Part shown: positions 46,030-57,784 of the stretch, piece after piece
How positions within the stretch are numbered: the first letter of the stretch is position 1
Layout: each line of letters opens with the position of its first letter
Assembly (NCBI GenBank): GCA_933228675.1
Contig: OW121741.1
Coordinates: forward strand, 35,407,952 to 35,471,951
Length of the DNA stretch: 64,000 nucleotides
Origin: Stomorhina lunata
Lineage: Eukaryota; Arthropoda; Insecta; Diptera; Rhiniidae
Direction of reading: 5' to 3'
Notes under the pieces: model-generated
Told to the model about the DNA's origin: nothing
Database searches by the model: none
Seen by the model: the letters and a program-made list of their open reading frames with translations, nothing else
Made by a program: the position numbers and the translations under genes

Positions 46030-46095
<66 letters not shown>
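46030..46095. repeat. (TA)n microsatellite
   Basis: About 30 TA units ending in tatttatataca. It expanded from the atatatata stretch found at the same place in other family C copies. Confidence 0.95.
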
Positions 46096-46096
<1 letters not shown>

Positions 46097-46099
46097 CAT

Positions 46100-46146
46100 T
46101 GAGGCCCTATGCTCCACTGGGAGTCAAGGATAACAGAAGAAGAAGA
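46100..46146 (+). mobile_element. LINE family R 3' stub of about 43 bp in a (TA)n run
   Basis: gaggccctatgctccactgg with gagtcaaggataacagaaga and agaagaa, flanked by TA repeats on both sides. Same 3' tag as at 4041 and 16222, with a longer (gaa)n tail. Confidence 0.8.
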
Positions 46147-47248
46147 ATATATATATAAGAACTATAGCCAAATGTTGACCGATTGCAACTGGTTGGTATT
46201 TATATAAAGTTTATTTTAGCAAAATTTAGTGGCAACAGCTGTCACAGTTTCAAATTTAATAGCTTTTAATTGGTTCTTGCTAATTATTTTTTGGTTTCCG
46301 GGAGTGTTTTTTATATGAAAGCTTTAGTCAAATATGGACCGATTCCTATAAAATTTGATATACTGAGCAATAGTTGCATAAAACTTCTCTATTCTAAATT
46401 TAGTCGTCATAGCTATTATGATTGTATTCAATTTATCAGCATTCATGTGTTTTCCGGGACGGGGTTATATGGAAGCTCTAACTAAATGTAAACCGATTTC
46501 GCCCATTTTTAGTACACAACTTTTGTTACATATCAAAAATACTTTTGTCTCTCTAGCTTTTGTAGTTAAGGAGCTGTCGCGCTTTTATCTAACGGACAGA
46601 CGGACATAAACCCCCTTTTCTTTTGGTATTTTTGTGTTTCTGTAAGTTTTTTATATGGGAGCTATGGTCAAATGGTGACCGATTGTGATAAAATTTTGCA
46701 CACTGCCTGGCATTCACATAAGACTTCCTTGTGCTAAATTTAGTGGCCAAAGTTTATCATTTATTGGCATTTAAGTGAATTTCAGGTGAAATTTGGGCTG
46801 TTTCCGTAAGTCTTTTATATGGGAGCTATGGTTAAATGTGAACCGATTTCGATGAAATTTTATATACTGCCTAGTGCTTATGTTAGACTTCTAGATACCA
46901 AATTTTGTCATTATAGCTGTTATAATTTGTCATTTATTAGCAAATAAGCGATTAGCCTAGACGAGGAGTTACGGGAGCTATGATCAAATGTGAACCGATT
47001 TCGCCCGATTTCAATAACGAAAATTTTCAAGAAATGAAGAATATTTGTGCCAAATTTCAGTGACCTATATCCTTTTGTTAAGGTTTTATAGTGCCGACAA
47101 CAGACAGACGGACATCGCTTAATCGTCTCAGAATTTTATGAGTATTCAGAATATACTTCAATTTTGGTTTTTGAGCCAATATTAAGGAAATTACAAACGG
47201 AATGACAATCTCAATATACCCCCATTCTTTTTGATGGTGGGTATAAAC

Positions 47249-47733
47249 AAATTAGTTTAAAGGGTCTTTCATTAAGCGCTTCCTATTTTTAAACTTTCAG
47301 ATGTTCAGATGATAATAATCCGATTTCAAAGAAATTTTATATGCTGATGCTTATGTAACACTTCTAGATACCAAATTTTGTCATCATAATTTGTCATTTA
47401 TTAGCAAATATGCGATTAGCCTAGACGAGATTTTACGGGAGCTATGGTCAAATATTAACCGATTTGGCCCAATTTCAATACCAAAATTTTCTCAGAAACA
47501 AAGAATATTTTTAGTAATTTTCAGTGCGCTAGCTTCTTTCGTTTAGACGTTATCGTGATTTCAACAGACAGACGGACAGACAGACGAGCATCGCTCAATC
47601 GTCTTAGAATTTCATAAGGATTCAGGATTCAGAATATATATCGCTTTTCTTTTTTGAGCCAATATTAAGGAAATTACAAACGGAATGACAATCTCAATAT
47701 ACCCCCCATTCTTTTTGATGGTGGGTTATAAAA
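47249..47733 (+). mobile_element. Family C partial copy (C3), 3' part
   Basis: From about 47317 it repeats the family C 3' portion (tagataccaaattttgtcat, agcctagacgag, cagacagacggacagacaga) and ends ctttttgatggtgggttata. Confidence 0.75.
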
Positions 47734-48359
47734 AATCGTAGGGTCATGTACCCCAAAAAACCTATATACCCCCCAAAAACTAAAAAAAACTTCCCCATTC
47801 CTGTTTATATAAACATAAAACTCTCAACAAAACGAAACATTCTATAGAAATTTGTTGTCAGACATATTCATTAAATATATCGTGATCGATGTTATTGCCG
47901 CTGCTGAATCATGTTCGTTTTCATTTTTCGCCATAATAAAGATTATTAAATAAAGATAATTTTATTTAATCAATTCATTTGCTAATTATTTTCACATGCA
48001 TTTTACAAAATAAATTGACTGACGTATTAACATGTTTTTCGAAACTTTTTCTCAGAATATAAATTTTTTACCTCTTCAGTATTTAAAAACAAGAAGTTTT
48101 TTTAAGGTAATACAATTTTAACAAGATTTTAAGTTATTGGAAAAATTGAACAATCAAAATGGGTGAAAGGGAGGTATGAAAAGGGATCTATAGTTGGATC
48201 CATTTAGAAATAATATTTCAGTTCCAGTTATCGTATATCGGATTATATAGGCAATTACTATTGAAAACTGGATTATATGAAAACCTACTATTAACCACTG
48301 GATTTTAAAACTGACCTAAGCTGAACTTTATCAGAATATACCAATAAAAATGAGACCGC
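47734..48359. other. No recognisable feature
   Basis: AT-rich DNA with runs of C in an A-rich context at 47745-47800 (taccccccaaaaac). No frame supported. Confidence 0.3.
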
Positions 48360-50915
48360 ATGAAGTCCATAACAAAGATCCTCGAAAATTGCCCTCACAG
48401 TGAAATCTTCGTTGCTGGTGATTTTAATATATACAATTCATCTTGGCTTCGCCATTCAAGCAACACAACACCGTAGGGTCAATATGCAGAGCTATTCGCC
48501 GCGCATAATAACCATGCGCAATTAGTGAATGTTCCAACACATATCGTGTATGTTTCAGGGCACCAGTTCAACACTCTCGACCTTTTTCTCACTTCGCATC
48601 CCGATAAATGCGTAGTTGATGTTCTTGCACCTCTTCGTAATTCGGACCATTGCACCATTTTCTCCACTTTTCCGTTCTCTAAACTTCACAACGTTTCAGC
48701 TACGAAACGTAAGCTTTTTATTTACGGAAAAGCACGTTGGGCAGAGCTGAACGATTTTTTCAGACATTTTACGTAAAAACTTTGTTTCCTTGATAGTAAT
48801 GTGAATGCCATGGCGAAAATGGTGGTTTAATCAGACTTCTAAAATTGCAGTCAGATCCAGAAAGGAAGCATTAAGAATTTGGAGAAAAAACAGAACTCTA
48901 GATACTGATTTGCTGCGTAAAAGGTCGAGATCTTCATGTGCCAAAGTACTTAGTCGTAAAAAATCTCTATACGAACAGTGTCTTTGTACCAAAGTTCTTA
49001 CTGCCCCCAAGGGCAGTAAAAGCTTTTGGTAATTCGTTAAAAGAATAAGGAATAATGCTAGTTCATCAATTCCAACTCTTTAAAAGGATGACCAGTCATT
49101 CACTAACTCGGTTGAAAAAGCAAATTTCATGGCTGAATTATAGGTTTACTTGATCAGTTTTTCTTTAAATTTCTTTTGAACCTGCATTCAAGTTCACACA
49201 CAAATATTTTCTTCATCAGTTTTCATTTTATTTTCCTTAAATTTTATAAAAATTTTCAAAATTTTCGTAAACTTGATAGTACGGTCAGGTTTGCTCAATT
49301 TTAATTCTGTCAGTTTTTTCTCATACAAATTCAAGACCTGATAAGCCAAACCTGACTAATGTAAAAGTAGACTTGCCGAAAGCCATCAACCACTGCCCGT
49401 GATCGAAAGAGTATCAGTAAATATGCCTAGCATATTCTTTCGAGCTCGTGCTGTTAAAAGCGTTTTAGCGGATCTTAATATAAATAAGTCTCCTGGGCCG
49501 GATGGCATACCAGCGCTGGCCTTAAAGCAGTGGTCTTCGACGTTAGTTCGTCCATTAGCACTTTATACCATGCCGTTTGGAAGGTTGCTAATATAACGCC
49601 AATCCCCAAAAAAGGTGAGGCTAGCAACCCCGAAAATGACCGCCCAATAGCAATTTGTTCCGCGCTTTCCAAAGTGATGGAAAGTAGTTAAATATTTGGA
49701 GTCTAACAAACTACTAAGCGATCGGCAATATGAATTTCATAGGGTCCGCTCTACGGGTGATGTATTAGCCTTTTTATCGGAAAAATGATACCGTTCTATT
49801 TACCGTTTTGGCGAAAGTAAAGTTATAGCTCTCGATATTTCTAAGGCGTTCGATAGAGTGTGGCATGGAGCATTTCTATCAAAACTTATTGCTTTTGGTG
49901 TTGGTAACAATTTCTCTCGGTGTTGTTATAGATGGGATATCGTCCGACGAGCTCGAGATTAATTCGGGGTAAAACAAGGCTCCGTTCTTTCTTCTACTCT
50001 ATTTCTTATTTTTCTAAATGACCTTCTATGTCAAACTTCCAACCCTATCTACTCTTTTGCGGATGAAAGCAACTATAGGCCAAGCATATTGGAGATCAAT
50101 TCCAAGAGGCAAACCATGAATGATACACTTAATTTCGACCTATCTACAATATCCAATTGGGGTCGTTTAAATAGGTTTGATTTCAACGCTCGAAAAACCC
50201 AATGTTGTGTGTTAACGCATAAACGCGTTACGAACCATGTTGCATCATCTGTAATTATGGGTGGTATAAATATTGAGGAATCAGATAATGTCCGTTGGAC
50301 TAAACACGTTTTTCAAGTGTCGAAAGAAAATTTCAAGTGTTTCAGCTTTCTAAAGCGGTGTAAGATTTACTTCACTCCAACTGATCTCCTTACTATCTAT
50401 ACCACTTATATCCGACCGAAAATGGTATACAACTCTCATATATGGACCGGTGCTTCAGAGTCTATTTTCGAGCTTCTAGACTGTGAGCTATGCTGCTTAT
50501 CTGTGACAGTAGGGTAGCCAACTCTAGTGACTCGTTGGAGCATCGTCTATAATACTATAATTTCATACTATAATTTCATGTGCTCAAACGAAATTAGGGA
50601 TCTTGTTTCTGAAACCCGTACATTTCCTTGTAGCATACATAATTCAACAAGGGCTCATCTCTTTGTAGTCGATTTCCCAGTGGATCGCACGACGCACTAT
50701 AGAGAAAACTTGGTTTTTAGCCGAACAGCACGAATGTGGAATAAACTTCTTGCTTCGGTCTTTCCCTCTAATTATGATACCCAAAGCTTCAACTCGAATA
50801 TCCAAAAACACTACTCCCTCGATCCTTCTTTCATCAACCTTTTTCTCTAATTTCATCACAATGCATATGCAAGGGTCATCCCCTGTGTGCTTGTCCAATG
50901 CAAAAAAACTGCATC
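48360..50915 (+). pseudogene. Jockey-like LINE (family J, copy 3): endonuclease, RT and 3' end
   Basis: The best copy of family J. Endonuclease C-terminal half: EIFVAGDFNIYNSSWLRHSS, then GHQFNTLDLFLTSHPDKCVV and LRNSDHCTIFSTF (GDFN and SDH residues present). Linker WRKWWFNQTSKIAVRSRKEA and RKKSLYEQCL. About 230 bp of extra AT-rich DNA at 49143-49372 is absent from copy 1. RT: DLNINKSPGPDGIPALALKQ, VIALDISKAFDRVWHGAFLS, KLIAFGVGNN, FFADES-type active site (written YSFADESN), DLSTISNWGRLNRFDFNARK. C-terminus YTTYIRPKMVYNSHIW and IQKHYSLDPSFINLFL, stop at 50850. Multiple shifts. 3' end tag atgcatatgcaagggtcatc. Confidence 0.85.
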
Positions 50916-50939
50916 GGCTCGATCTTCAAGAAACTGGTT

Positions 50940-51530
50940 GAAAGCAGTTTACGTGAAAAGAGCAGCCTCACTGGGACTTCCAAGAGTGATTATTTATGAC
51001 ATTTTAAAAAAGGATTGAACTTCAGATCCTTTAAAATTTAAATCATTAAAGAACTGAAAGAAAGTGACTTTGATTTACAAAAATTGTGTGAAGCTATGTT
51101 GGAGCGTTTTTGGCAATGTAATTTCCATTTAATCTAACTTAAACGGCCTCTTAAACAAGCAAAACTGCCGTCTAAGAACCCACAACCCTTAATTGAAACA
51201 TCAAAAAACCATTGCATTGCCATAGGGTAACTGCTTGGTCTGACTTATCCACACATGAGATAATTGGACCCTTTTTTTGAAAATTCTCGAAGCGACGAAT
51301 TCCAACGTTGAAAATTATCGTCGTATGATAACGAAATTTGTTTTCCCATACCTGCGAGATCATCCATCGTATTCTTTACACAAGTGGTTTCAACAGGATG
51401 AGCGACTGTACACACATCCAGAACTTCGATAAATTTACTTTGGGAAGATTTCCCTAAAAAAAAAAATTAACAGTCGCTTTGGGGACATCCCATAGCTACT
51501 GAGGTCATCCGATCTAACTGAGGGTATTGA
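50940..51530 (+). pseudogene. Mariner/IS630-type transposase relic
   Basis: Readable blocks across frames: LGLPRVIIYDILKKGLNFRS (helix-turn-helix end), KELKESDFDLQKLCEAMLER, FFENSRSDEFQR, YLRDHPSYSLHKWFQQDERL, then SRFGDIP with RSSDLTE. The order matches the RILxKxL.LRSYKIQ, WFQQDGAT and NWPPRS.DLT blocks of the DD41D-like copies, but the sequence is too decayed to place firmly. Confidence 0.5.
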
Positions 51531-51534
51531 CCCT

Positions 51535-51890
51535 CGTATAAATTGTTCATTAGTTCAAACCATTTGTTATAGGAGTTTTGCTATTCCACTTCAGACTCCT
51601 CCAAAACATGGTTTTCGAACCCTTCAACTGATTCTTCGGCTCTTTAAAATCGTTGACCATGTAATTTGCCATTGATAATCGGCAACAAAAAGGAGTTGGC
51701 TGTAAAGTCAGGGATGTATGGAGGATGAATCATCAATTCCATGCTTTGACAGCTCAAGTATTCACATATTTGACGAAATGTATGAGAGCTCGCATTGTCA
51801 TTGAAGAATGATACGTTTTTTGGGGGTTGGTTTTAAGAATTTCTTTAAAGACTTCCCGGAAACAAATGGACGCGTATCACTAAGAATTGA
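51535..51890 (-). pseudogene. DD34D-type mariner C-terminal relic
   Basis: Minus strand reads KNVSFFNDNASSHTFRQICE, then MELMIHPPYIPDFTANSFLL, GKLHGQRF and VEGFENHVLEESEVE..NSY, NKWFELMNNLYEGQY. DNASSHT holds the second catalytic Asp; HPPYxPDxxxxxF corresponds to HPPYSPDLAPxDF with the third Asp lost. Two stops. N-terminal two thirds not recognised. Confidence 0.65.
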
Positions 51891-52669
51891 CAGTTCTGTG
51901 TTGCTTAAGCACAAAAGCGGCCACATGACCCACATCCTCTTGGGCCATTATTAATTTCGATATTCCAGCGATATACTGTAGTTTTGGTCTGAGTACATCG
52001 ACATTTTCTTGTTGAGATAACCCACATAAAAAGTTATGAAAAACAAGCCACCGAAAACCTTCTTCTGAAATTACCTTTTTTTTGTCAAATTGATTTTCTT
52101 GAGTCACTGTAAACAGAACAAATAGCACTTGTATAGCGCTTTTTTTTTAGAGTAAACATCACTGTTTCATTTAAACCCCCATATTTGCTGATATATGCTT
52201 TTCCGATGAAGCCGATTTCTGATTAAATGGGTAAGTAAATATAAAATTGTCGCATTTAGAGTGAGGAAAATCCACAAGCTTTTGTATAAATACACACAAG
52301 CTTTTATTATCTTAGACCTATAGACCAAATATGTTGAAATGTCTTTGAGATTACTCCCCTGACTTAGAATAACACACAACTTGCTTAGCGCATCTTCAAC
52401 AAGTTTGCTCAGGTTACCAGGATGTACAAGTTTAAAAATTACGGTCAACTTTTGGATCAGATCATATGATAACAAATCTTGATTTTTTTAAGGTGCTGAA
52501 TTAAAATCCGGTTTTCGTTTTTTAAAATCGGTTCTAGTTTGTGAGCCAACGCATTTTGGCAGCAGTGCGCTATTATAATGAAAGTTAGCTGTTGGCGTCG
52601 CTAAAAACATTATTTACATAATTTACGACAGATACCGACAGAGACTTCTCAAGATATTTAAAGCCTAAT
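51891..52669. other. No recognisable gene
   Basis: A minus-strand frame at 51880-52128 (ending VGHVAAFVLKQHRTVNS) may be an upstream part of the mariner relic, but I cannot match it. The rest shows nothing. Confidence 0.3.
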
Positions 52670-52995
52670 AAAAAAGCAGATTGGGTATCATTTCCAGATG
52701 TAGTTGCTAACTATGTCGGTAACCGTAAGTCCCCGGATTTTAAGCAGATCATCGACATTTTGTTGGAAAATTATTGCAAGATTGGAGTTCGAATGTCTCT
52801 CAAAATACATTTTCTGCATTCCCATTTCGAGTTTTTTTTCTGAAAACTTGGATGATATAATCTACGAGCGAGAAGAGCAACTACACCAAGATTTGACGAA
52901 AATCAAAAAGTGCTAACAAGGATTTTGGAACGAGGGCATAACGAGCGACTATCGCGACTTTGGGATCTGACTTGAAACAGATTCCAATTTATTGA
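52670..52995 (+). pseudogene. Relic of an uncharacterised protein with a HFLHSH motif
   Basis: Blocks in three frames: KKADWVSFPDVVANYVGNRK, SPDFKQIIDILLENYCKIGV, RMSLKIHFLHSHFEFF, SENLDDIIYEREEQLHQDLT, QGFWNEGITSDYRDFGI and LETDS. I recall a conserved arthropod family with SLKIHFLHSHLDFFPENLG, SDEQGERFHQDI and a D(Y/C)-rich end, of unknown function and often in repeated copies. This recall is from memory and should be tested. A second relic is at 58.55 kb. Confidence 0.55.
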
Positions 52996-53784
52996 TAAAA
53001 GCCAAAAAATGTTTGTGGGGACGCGTTTTGATTGTTAGTTGCACCATCATCTTCAGGAGGGGATACTTCTCGAAAACCTCGATCAAGCAAAAAATGTAAA
53101 ATCTTATTATGATGATGTCAGACTTTAGCCACTGGCATTAGTTTTGTTTGCTTCCCAAATTGAAATAGTACTCCTCTTATATGAAATGGATAAAACATAC
53201 CTCCATTATGAACTTCTAATTACAGAATCTGTTGTTTATTTTGAGTTTCAAATAACCCAATATTTTACATAACGACTCAAACTTACACTAGGCTTTCCTT
53301 TAATAATTTTAAGTAATATTATTTAAAATTGGACTGTATTAGCCCCCACAATTGCAAGTTTAAGTATATAACATAATTTTTAACAATCTTAGATATAAAC
53401 TAATGACAATTGAGGCAATATTATTTTGCCTTTATAAATTAACTTTCCAAACCACCCACGTACTTGATAGTTCATGAGCATTTGTATTTGAGTTTGTAAT
53501 CAATATCACGACAATGATTGTCATGTACAATTTAATAAAGATTTTTAATTGTAAAATCTTTATTTATTAAGAAAAAAATTAAAAAGCTTAACGAAAATTA
53601 AACAACTGATTAATTTTTATGGTTTTTGTAACTTTATACGGTTTAAAATGTTACATTGCAACAACTTACAGGGCAACTAACATTTGTAACCTGTAACTGC
53701 TGTTATATAACATTGTTTACATTTTGCTGTGATTTTCGAATGAAAACTGTTCTTTTACTCTTTTCAAAGAGAGAAATGTCATAA
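52996..53784. other. No recognisable feature
   Basis: AT-rich spacer up to the mariner element. 53030-53200 shows short blocks, none identifiable. Confidence 0.3.
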
Positions 53785-53786
53785 TA

Positions 53787-55089
53787 ATGGGTGTTTTTTT
53801 AGAGGTATAGAACTTCGAATTGAAATAAAACACAAGAAAATCGTTTTAATGTCCATCAATTTGGCTTTATTGGAAGGATAATTTTATGCCATTAATGTTT
53901 AAATATGATTTCGGGCATGTGGCCGCCGCGGCTGGCTCGAATAAAGCCAATTCTACAGGTCCAATTTTCAACTACTTTTTCGAGCATATGGGGCCGTATG
54001 TTGGCAATAACGCCACGAATGTTGGCTTCCAAGTCCCCAAACGTTTCTGCTTTGTTCGCGTAGACGAGCGACTTCACAAATCCCCAAAGAAAAAAATCCA
54101 GTGGTGTCAAATCGCACGATCTTGGTGGCCAATTGACAGGTCCATTCCGCGAAATTATGCGCTCATCGAATTTTTCCTTCTATAAATCAATTGTGACGTG
54201 CGCTGTGTGGCATGTAGCGCCGTCTTGTTGGAACCACAACTCATCCACATTCATGCCATCCAATTGGGGAACAAAATAGTCGGTTATCATGGCTCTATAC
54301 CGGTCTCCATTTATGGTAACTGACTCTCCAGCATTATTTCGGAAGAAGTATGGCCCAATGACTCCACCAGCCCATAGAGCACACCAAACAGTCAGTTTTT
54401 GTGGATGTAATGGCGTCTCAAGGGTCTCATGTGGATTCTCTTCACTCCAAATGCGGCAATTTTGCTTGTTGACGTAGCCATTCAACCAATAATGAGACTC
54501 ATCACTGAACAAAATTTTGCGATGAAAATCAGCATCGAGATCAATCTCATTTTCGGCCCATACACCAAAATCACGACGCATTGCATGGTCTCGCGGCTTT
54601 AATTCTTGCACAAGCTGGATCTTGTAAGGTCGCAAGCCAAGATGTTTGCTCAAAATCTTCCATAAAGTTGATGGACAAAGCTCCAATTGCTGTGCACGGT
54701 GGCGAATCGATTCATTCGGGTCCTCTTCAACACTTTGCTCTACAGCGGCAATTGTTTCTTCGGTGCGCACTGTTCGACGTCGCTGCGGATGCGTATTATC
54801 ACATAGAGTAAACGTAGTGCGAAAACGATCCATGGTTAACCGAATTAATTGCTCTGATGGACGATTATGTCGACCATAAAATGGACGGAGCTTGCGGTAA
54901 ACTTCGCGAACTGAACCATTATTTTCGAAATAAATTTGCACGATTTGCAAGCGTTGTTCTTTTGTCAACCTGTTCATGATGAAATGGCAAACCAAACTAA
55001 ATATTAATCACTTGACAGCTGACAAAATGGCCGCCAGTTAAAAAAGTGATGCCAACTTAAAGTTCTATACCTCAATAAAAAACACCCGA
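53787..55089 (-). mobile_element. DD41D mariner element with both inverted ends (1.3 kb)
   Basis: Left end gggtgtttttttagaggtat continuing agaactt (from 53789); right end aagttctatacctcaataaa continuing aaacaccc (to 55087). TA lies two bases outside each end (53785-53786 and 55090-55091). The right end is separated from the ATG by a short leader. Confidence 0.9.
53892..54977 (-). pseudogene. DD41D transposase with a single premature stop
   Basis: From ATG at 54977 (MNRLTKEQRLQIVQIYFENN) to the stop after MPEIIFKH at 53892, 361 codons in one frame with one TAG at 54182-54180. HTH region YRKLRPFYGRHNRPSEQLIR; linker RRTVRTEETIAAVEQSVEED and SIRHRAQQLELCPSTLWKIL; KILFSDESHYWLNGYVNKQN (first Asp); ENPHETLETPLHPQKLTVWC; LWFQQDGATCHTA (second Asp); NWPPRSCDLTPLDFFLWG (third Asp). 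By alignment to the SPDLAPSD motif of Mos1, 41 residues separate the last two, hence DD41D, the spacing described for rosa-type mariners. All catalytic residues are intact. It is the least damaged transposase of this lineage here. Confidence 0.88.
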
Positions 55090-55091
55090 TA

Positions 55092-56185
55092 GATATAAAC
55101 AAACAAATAAGCGAGTGGTATTACCCATGACTTAATAATACTGAAGGTTGTTCCATTCTCTCTTTTTGTCGCCATGATAACTTTCTGACGTTTGTTAGGA
55201 TTGTGAAAGTTTGTGCTACCATATTTTTGCCGACAATCCCACTTTTCTAATATTGTATGATGACAAAATTTTTGTATAAAAAACTTATAAATATTTACTA
55301 CAAATGTTCAATAAACAATCATACAATCATACAAATTTATTTCTTTAATATTGAATGTCTTCATTATATGTTTAACTTCAAAATTATACATTTTTGATAA
55401 TTATTCCCAATGTATTTCGTACCCCTTTTCTTAATGTGGCAACATTTTTCTTTCATTTGTTTTCAAATATCAAACTTCAAAAACCCAATTTACTTCAAAA
55501 TAATTTTGAAGAGAGAGAATGAAACTTCCTTGTTATTATTATTTCATGGTATTACCAAATTTTTTTATAAACATATACCGATTGTTATTATTAAAATGTT
55601 GTAATACATTTTTAATTTCTTGGCTATTTGTTATTTGTTGCGGTTGAATGCAAAATTGAAAAATGAAAAAAAAATCAACTTAAGCCGCCTGACAAAAGTC
55701 AACATAAGCCCCCCATTAAAAAGTCTATTCACGCACCACAAACAATAAAAAAAAACATATTGCCATATTTATTTAACAATTTATAATATAATTCGTAATT
55801 GTTTTTGGTCTGAGTGTGTGAATTGTTGTCAGTTTTGAGTATGTGACTGTTGCGGTTAATAAACGTATTGTTCCAAATTCGGTATTTGATCGGTAAATGG
55901 CTTTTCTTGATCTCCTTTTTGTTGCTGCTGCGGGGCTTTAAGCGGATTTTTAAGTTATTTGCTTTTAAGCAATCATTTTCTCGTCGATTTTTTAGCGTTG
56001 GACTCAAGTTGGGCAGCATTCAATTGTACTGTATGTTTACAGAATCTTAAAAGAATGTATTCACTATTTTTACTTATGTATGTGCTTTATGGAAGCACAT
56101 ACACTAGAGCGTCTCTATTTATATGGATGAAAGAAAAAGTTTGCCGTACACCACCGAATATAAAGTGTTGTTGTAAGGCAGTTTC
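55092..56185. other. No recognisable gene
   Basis: AT-rich. 55800-56030 is slightly less AT-rich, with open frames on both strands, but no recognisable protein and no splice-consistent exon could be built. Confidence 0.3.
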
Positions 56186-56189
56186 GAAA

Positions 56190-56280
56190 AAAAAATGTTC
56201 AATTTTTTTCGCCGCATATTGGGGTCGCCAAAATGCATTTTTCGTTATATCTTCGGCATTTACAGTCGGATCTTAAAGTG
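56190..56280 (+). repeat. Family D repeat fragment
   Basis: gccgcatattggggtcgcca with aaatgcatttttcgttatat and cttcggcatttacagtcgga; the same words recur at 58.02 kb (plus) and at 59.21 and 59.51 kb (minus). Confidence 0.75.
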
Positions 56281-56479
56281 TGAGTACCTGGTTGACCGTG
56301 CCTTGCTCGGAGCTTTATGATAAGCATTTTGAGGCAAATTTTAAAGTTTTTATATATTTTATTTTATAAAGTGCTAAAATAAATTGTACAAATATTCAGT
56401 TAATTTTGAATTATTTTATTTATTTTGTCCGACCAACACATAGCTTGCATAGTTTACAGTTTAACTCATTTTAATAATT

Positions 56480-56845
56480 TTGGAAATTGGCCATACCAAC
56501 AGAAACCTCCGTCGACTCATGCGCAACAACTTTGCTAAAGATTATAGTCTGATCAAATGCACAGTTTACGATTTAATTAATTTTGAGTAGTTTTTAGTTG
56601 CGTGACCTGAAGTTATTCATACAAACTAAGAAACCTTCGTCGGCTCATGTGCAACAACTTTGCCAAAGATTGTAGCATGATTATATGTACAGCTTACGAT
56701 TAAATTGACTTTGAGTAAGTTTCAGTAGCGTCACCTGTCGGAAATTATTTATACCAACCAAAATGCCTCCTCCGGCTCATACGGTACAACTTTGCTAAAT
56801 ATGCTCAAAGGATGATCAAATTCACAGTTTACTATCCTATAAAGA
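56480..56845. repeat. Three diverged tandem units of about 132 bp
   Basis: Units share tcgactcatgcgcaacaact / tcggctcatgtgcaacaact / ccggctcatacggtacaact (about 56511, 56639 and 56770), then ttgc(t/c)aa(a)gat and cacagttta. No coding frame. Confidence 0.8.
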
Positions 56846-57058
56846 GCATACATACAGACAAACATTAATTTGTTTAAAAGGTATAACAATACAAATTTTG
56901 TCCCCTTCTTATCCCCTAATTTCAAAAAGTTCCATATGCATATTTGGTACTTTTTTGGTACCAATTGAATTCGGTACATTTTATTAAAACACAGTATGTT
57001 CCTATTCATATTACTTTTTGAGATGTTAAGTTATCATTTTTTTACCCATTTTGGCCCC

Positions 57059-57742
57059 AAAATCAAAAAAGTACCAAATACATGTTTAATGGTTCTTTCA
57101 CATCTATTGATTGCAGTACAAAGTTTCTTTCTATATTCTTTAGTTTAAAATATAAGAGTGGGTTAAAAAGGTATCAAAAAACTATTTTCATCCTTTTTTA
57201 CCCCCTATCGGACATAGTTTCAAAAAAGTACCAAATACCTGTCCGCTTATTTTCATAGCTGTTTAAAACGTAATTATTTTGTTTCTATACCTATTACTTT
57301 GGGAGATATAGCGTTTTCGATTTTTTCCCTTTTTACCCTCTTAGAGGCAAAGGTTCCATAAGTCCCCTCTTCTTCGACCTGTACATCAAAAAAGATACCC
57401 AAAATCAAAAAAGTACCAAATACATGTTTAATGGTTCTTTCACATCTATTGATTGCAGTACAAAGTTTCTTTCTATATTCTTTAATTTAAAATATAAGAG
57501 TGGGTTAAAAAGGTATCAAAAAACTATTTTCATCCTTTTTTACCCCCTATCGGACATAGTATCAAAAAAGTACCAAATACCTGTCCGCTTATTTTCATAG
57601 CTGTTTAAAACGTAATTATTTTGTTTCTATACCTATTACTTTGGGAGATATAGCGTTTTCGATTTTTTCCCTTTTTACCCTCTTAGAGGCAAAGGTTCCA
57701 TAAGTCCCCTCTTCTTCGACCTGTACATCAAAAAAGATACCC
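57059..57742. repeat. Tandem duplication, two 342-bp units
   Basis: Units 57059-57400 and 57401-57742 differ at only about two positions. Each contains aaaaaagtaccaaatacatg, a poly-T/poly-C stretch ttttttaccccctatcgg and ttcttcgacctgtacatcaa. A recent local duplication. Confidence 0.93.
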
Positions 57743-57784
57743 ACTGTCCAAATTTTATTAAAATCGTTAGAACCGTTAATAATT

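Larger units (their letters stand above)
44925..47248 (+). mobile_element. Family C dispersed repeat (copy C2), with nested insertions
   Basis: 5' end aacaagtaagagtgatatat with attcagttgtgccgaat and atacccaccatcaagttgtg; 3' end ttttgatggtgggtata. It contains a family A copy (45323-46017), a (TA)n run and a LINE stub. Beyond its 3' end it shares cagtttaaagggtctttcat (one mismatch) and taagcgcttcctat with the flank of C1, so the two copies are an inverted duplication including flank, or the element's true end lies further out. Confidence 0.8.

Noticed and set aside
51880..52128. 82-residue minus-strand frame as a gene
   Set aside because: It lies directly upstream of a dead mariner C-terminus and ends before it; possibly a decayed part of that element, but no motif supports either reading.
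55729..56050. Overlapping 96- and 66-residue frames on opposite strands as a host gene
   Set aside because: No recognisable domain, low-complexity content and no convincing splice sites or partner exons.
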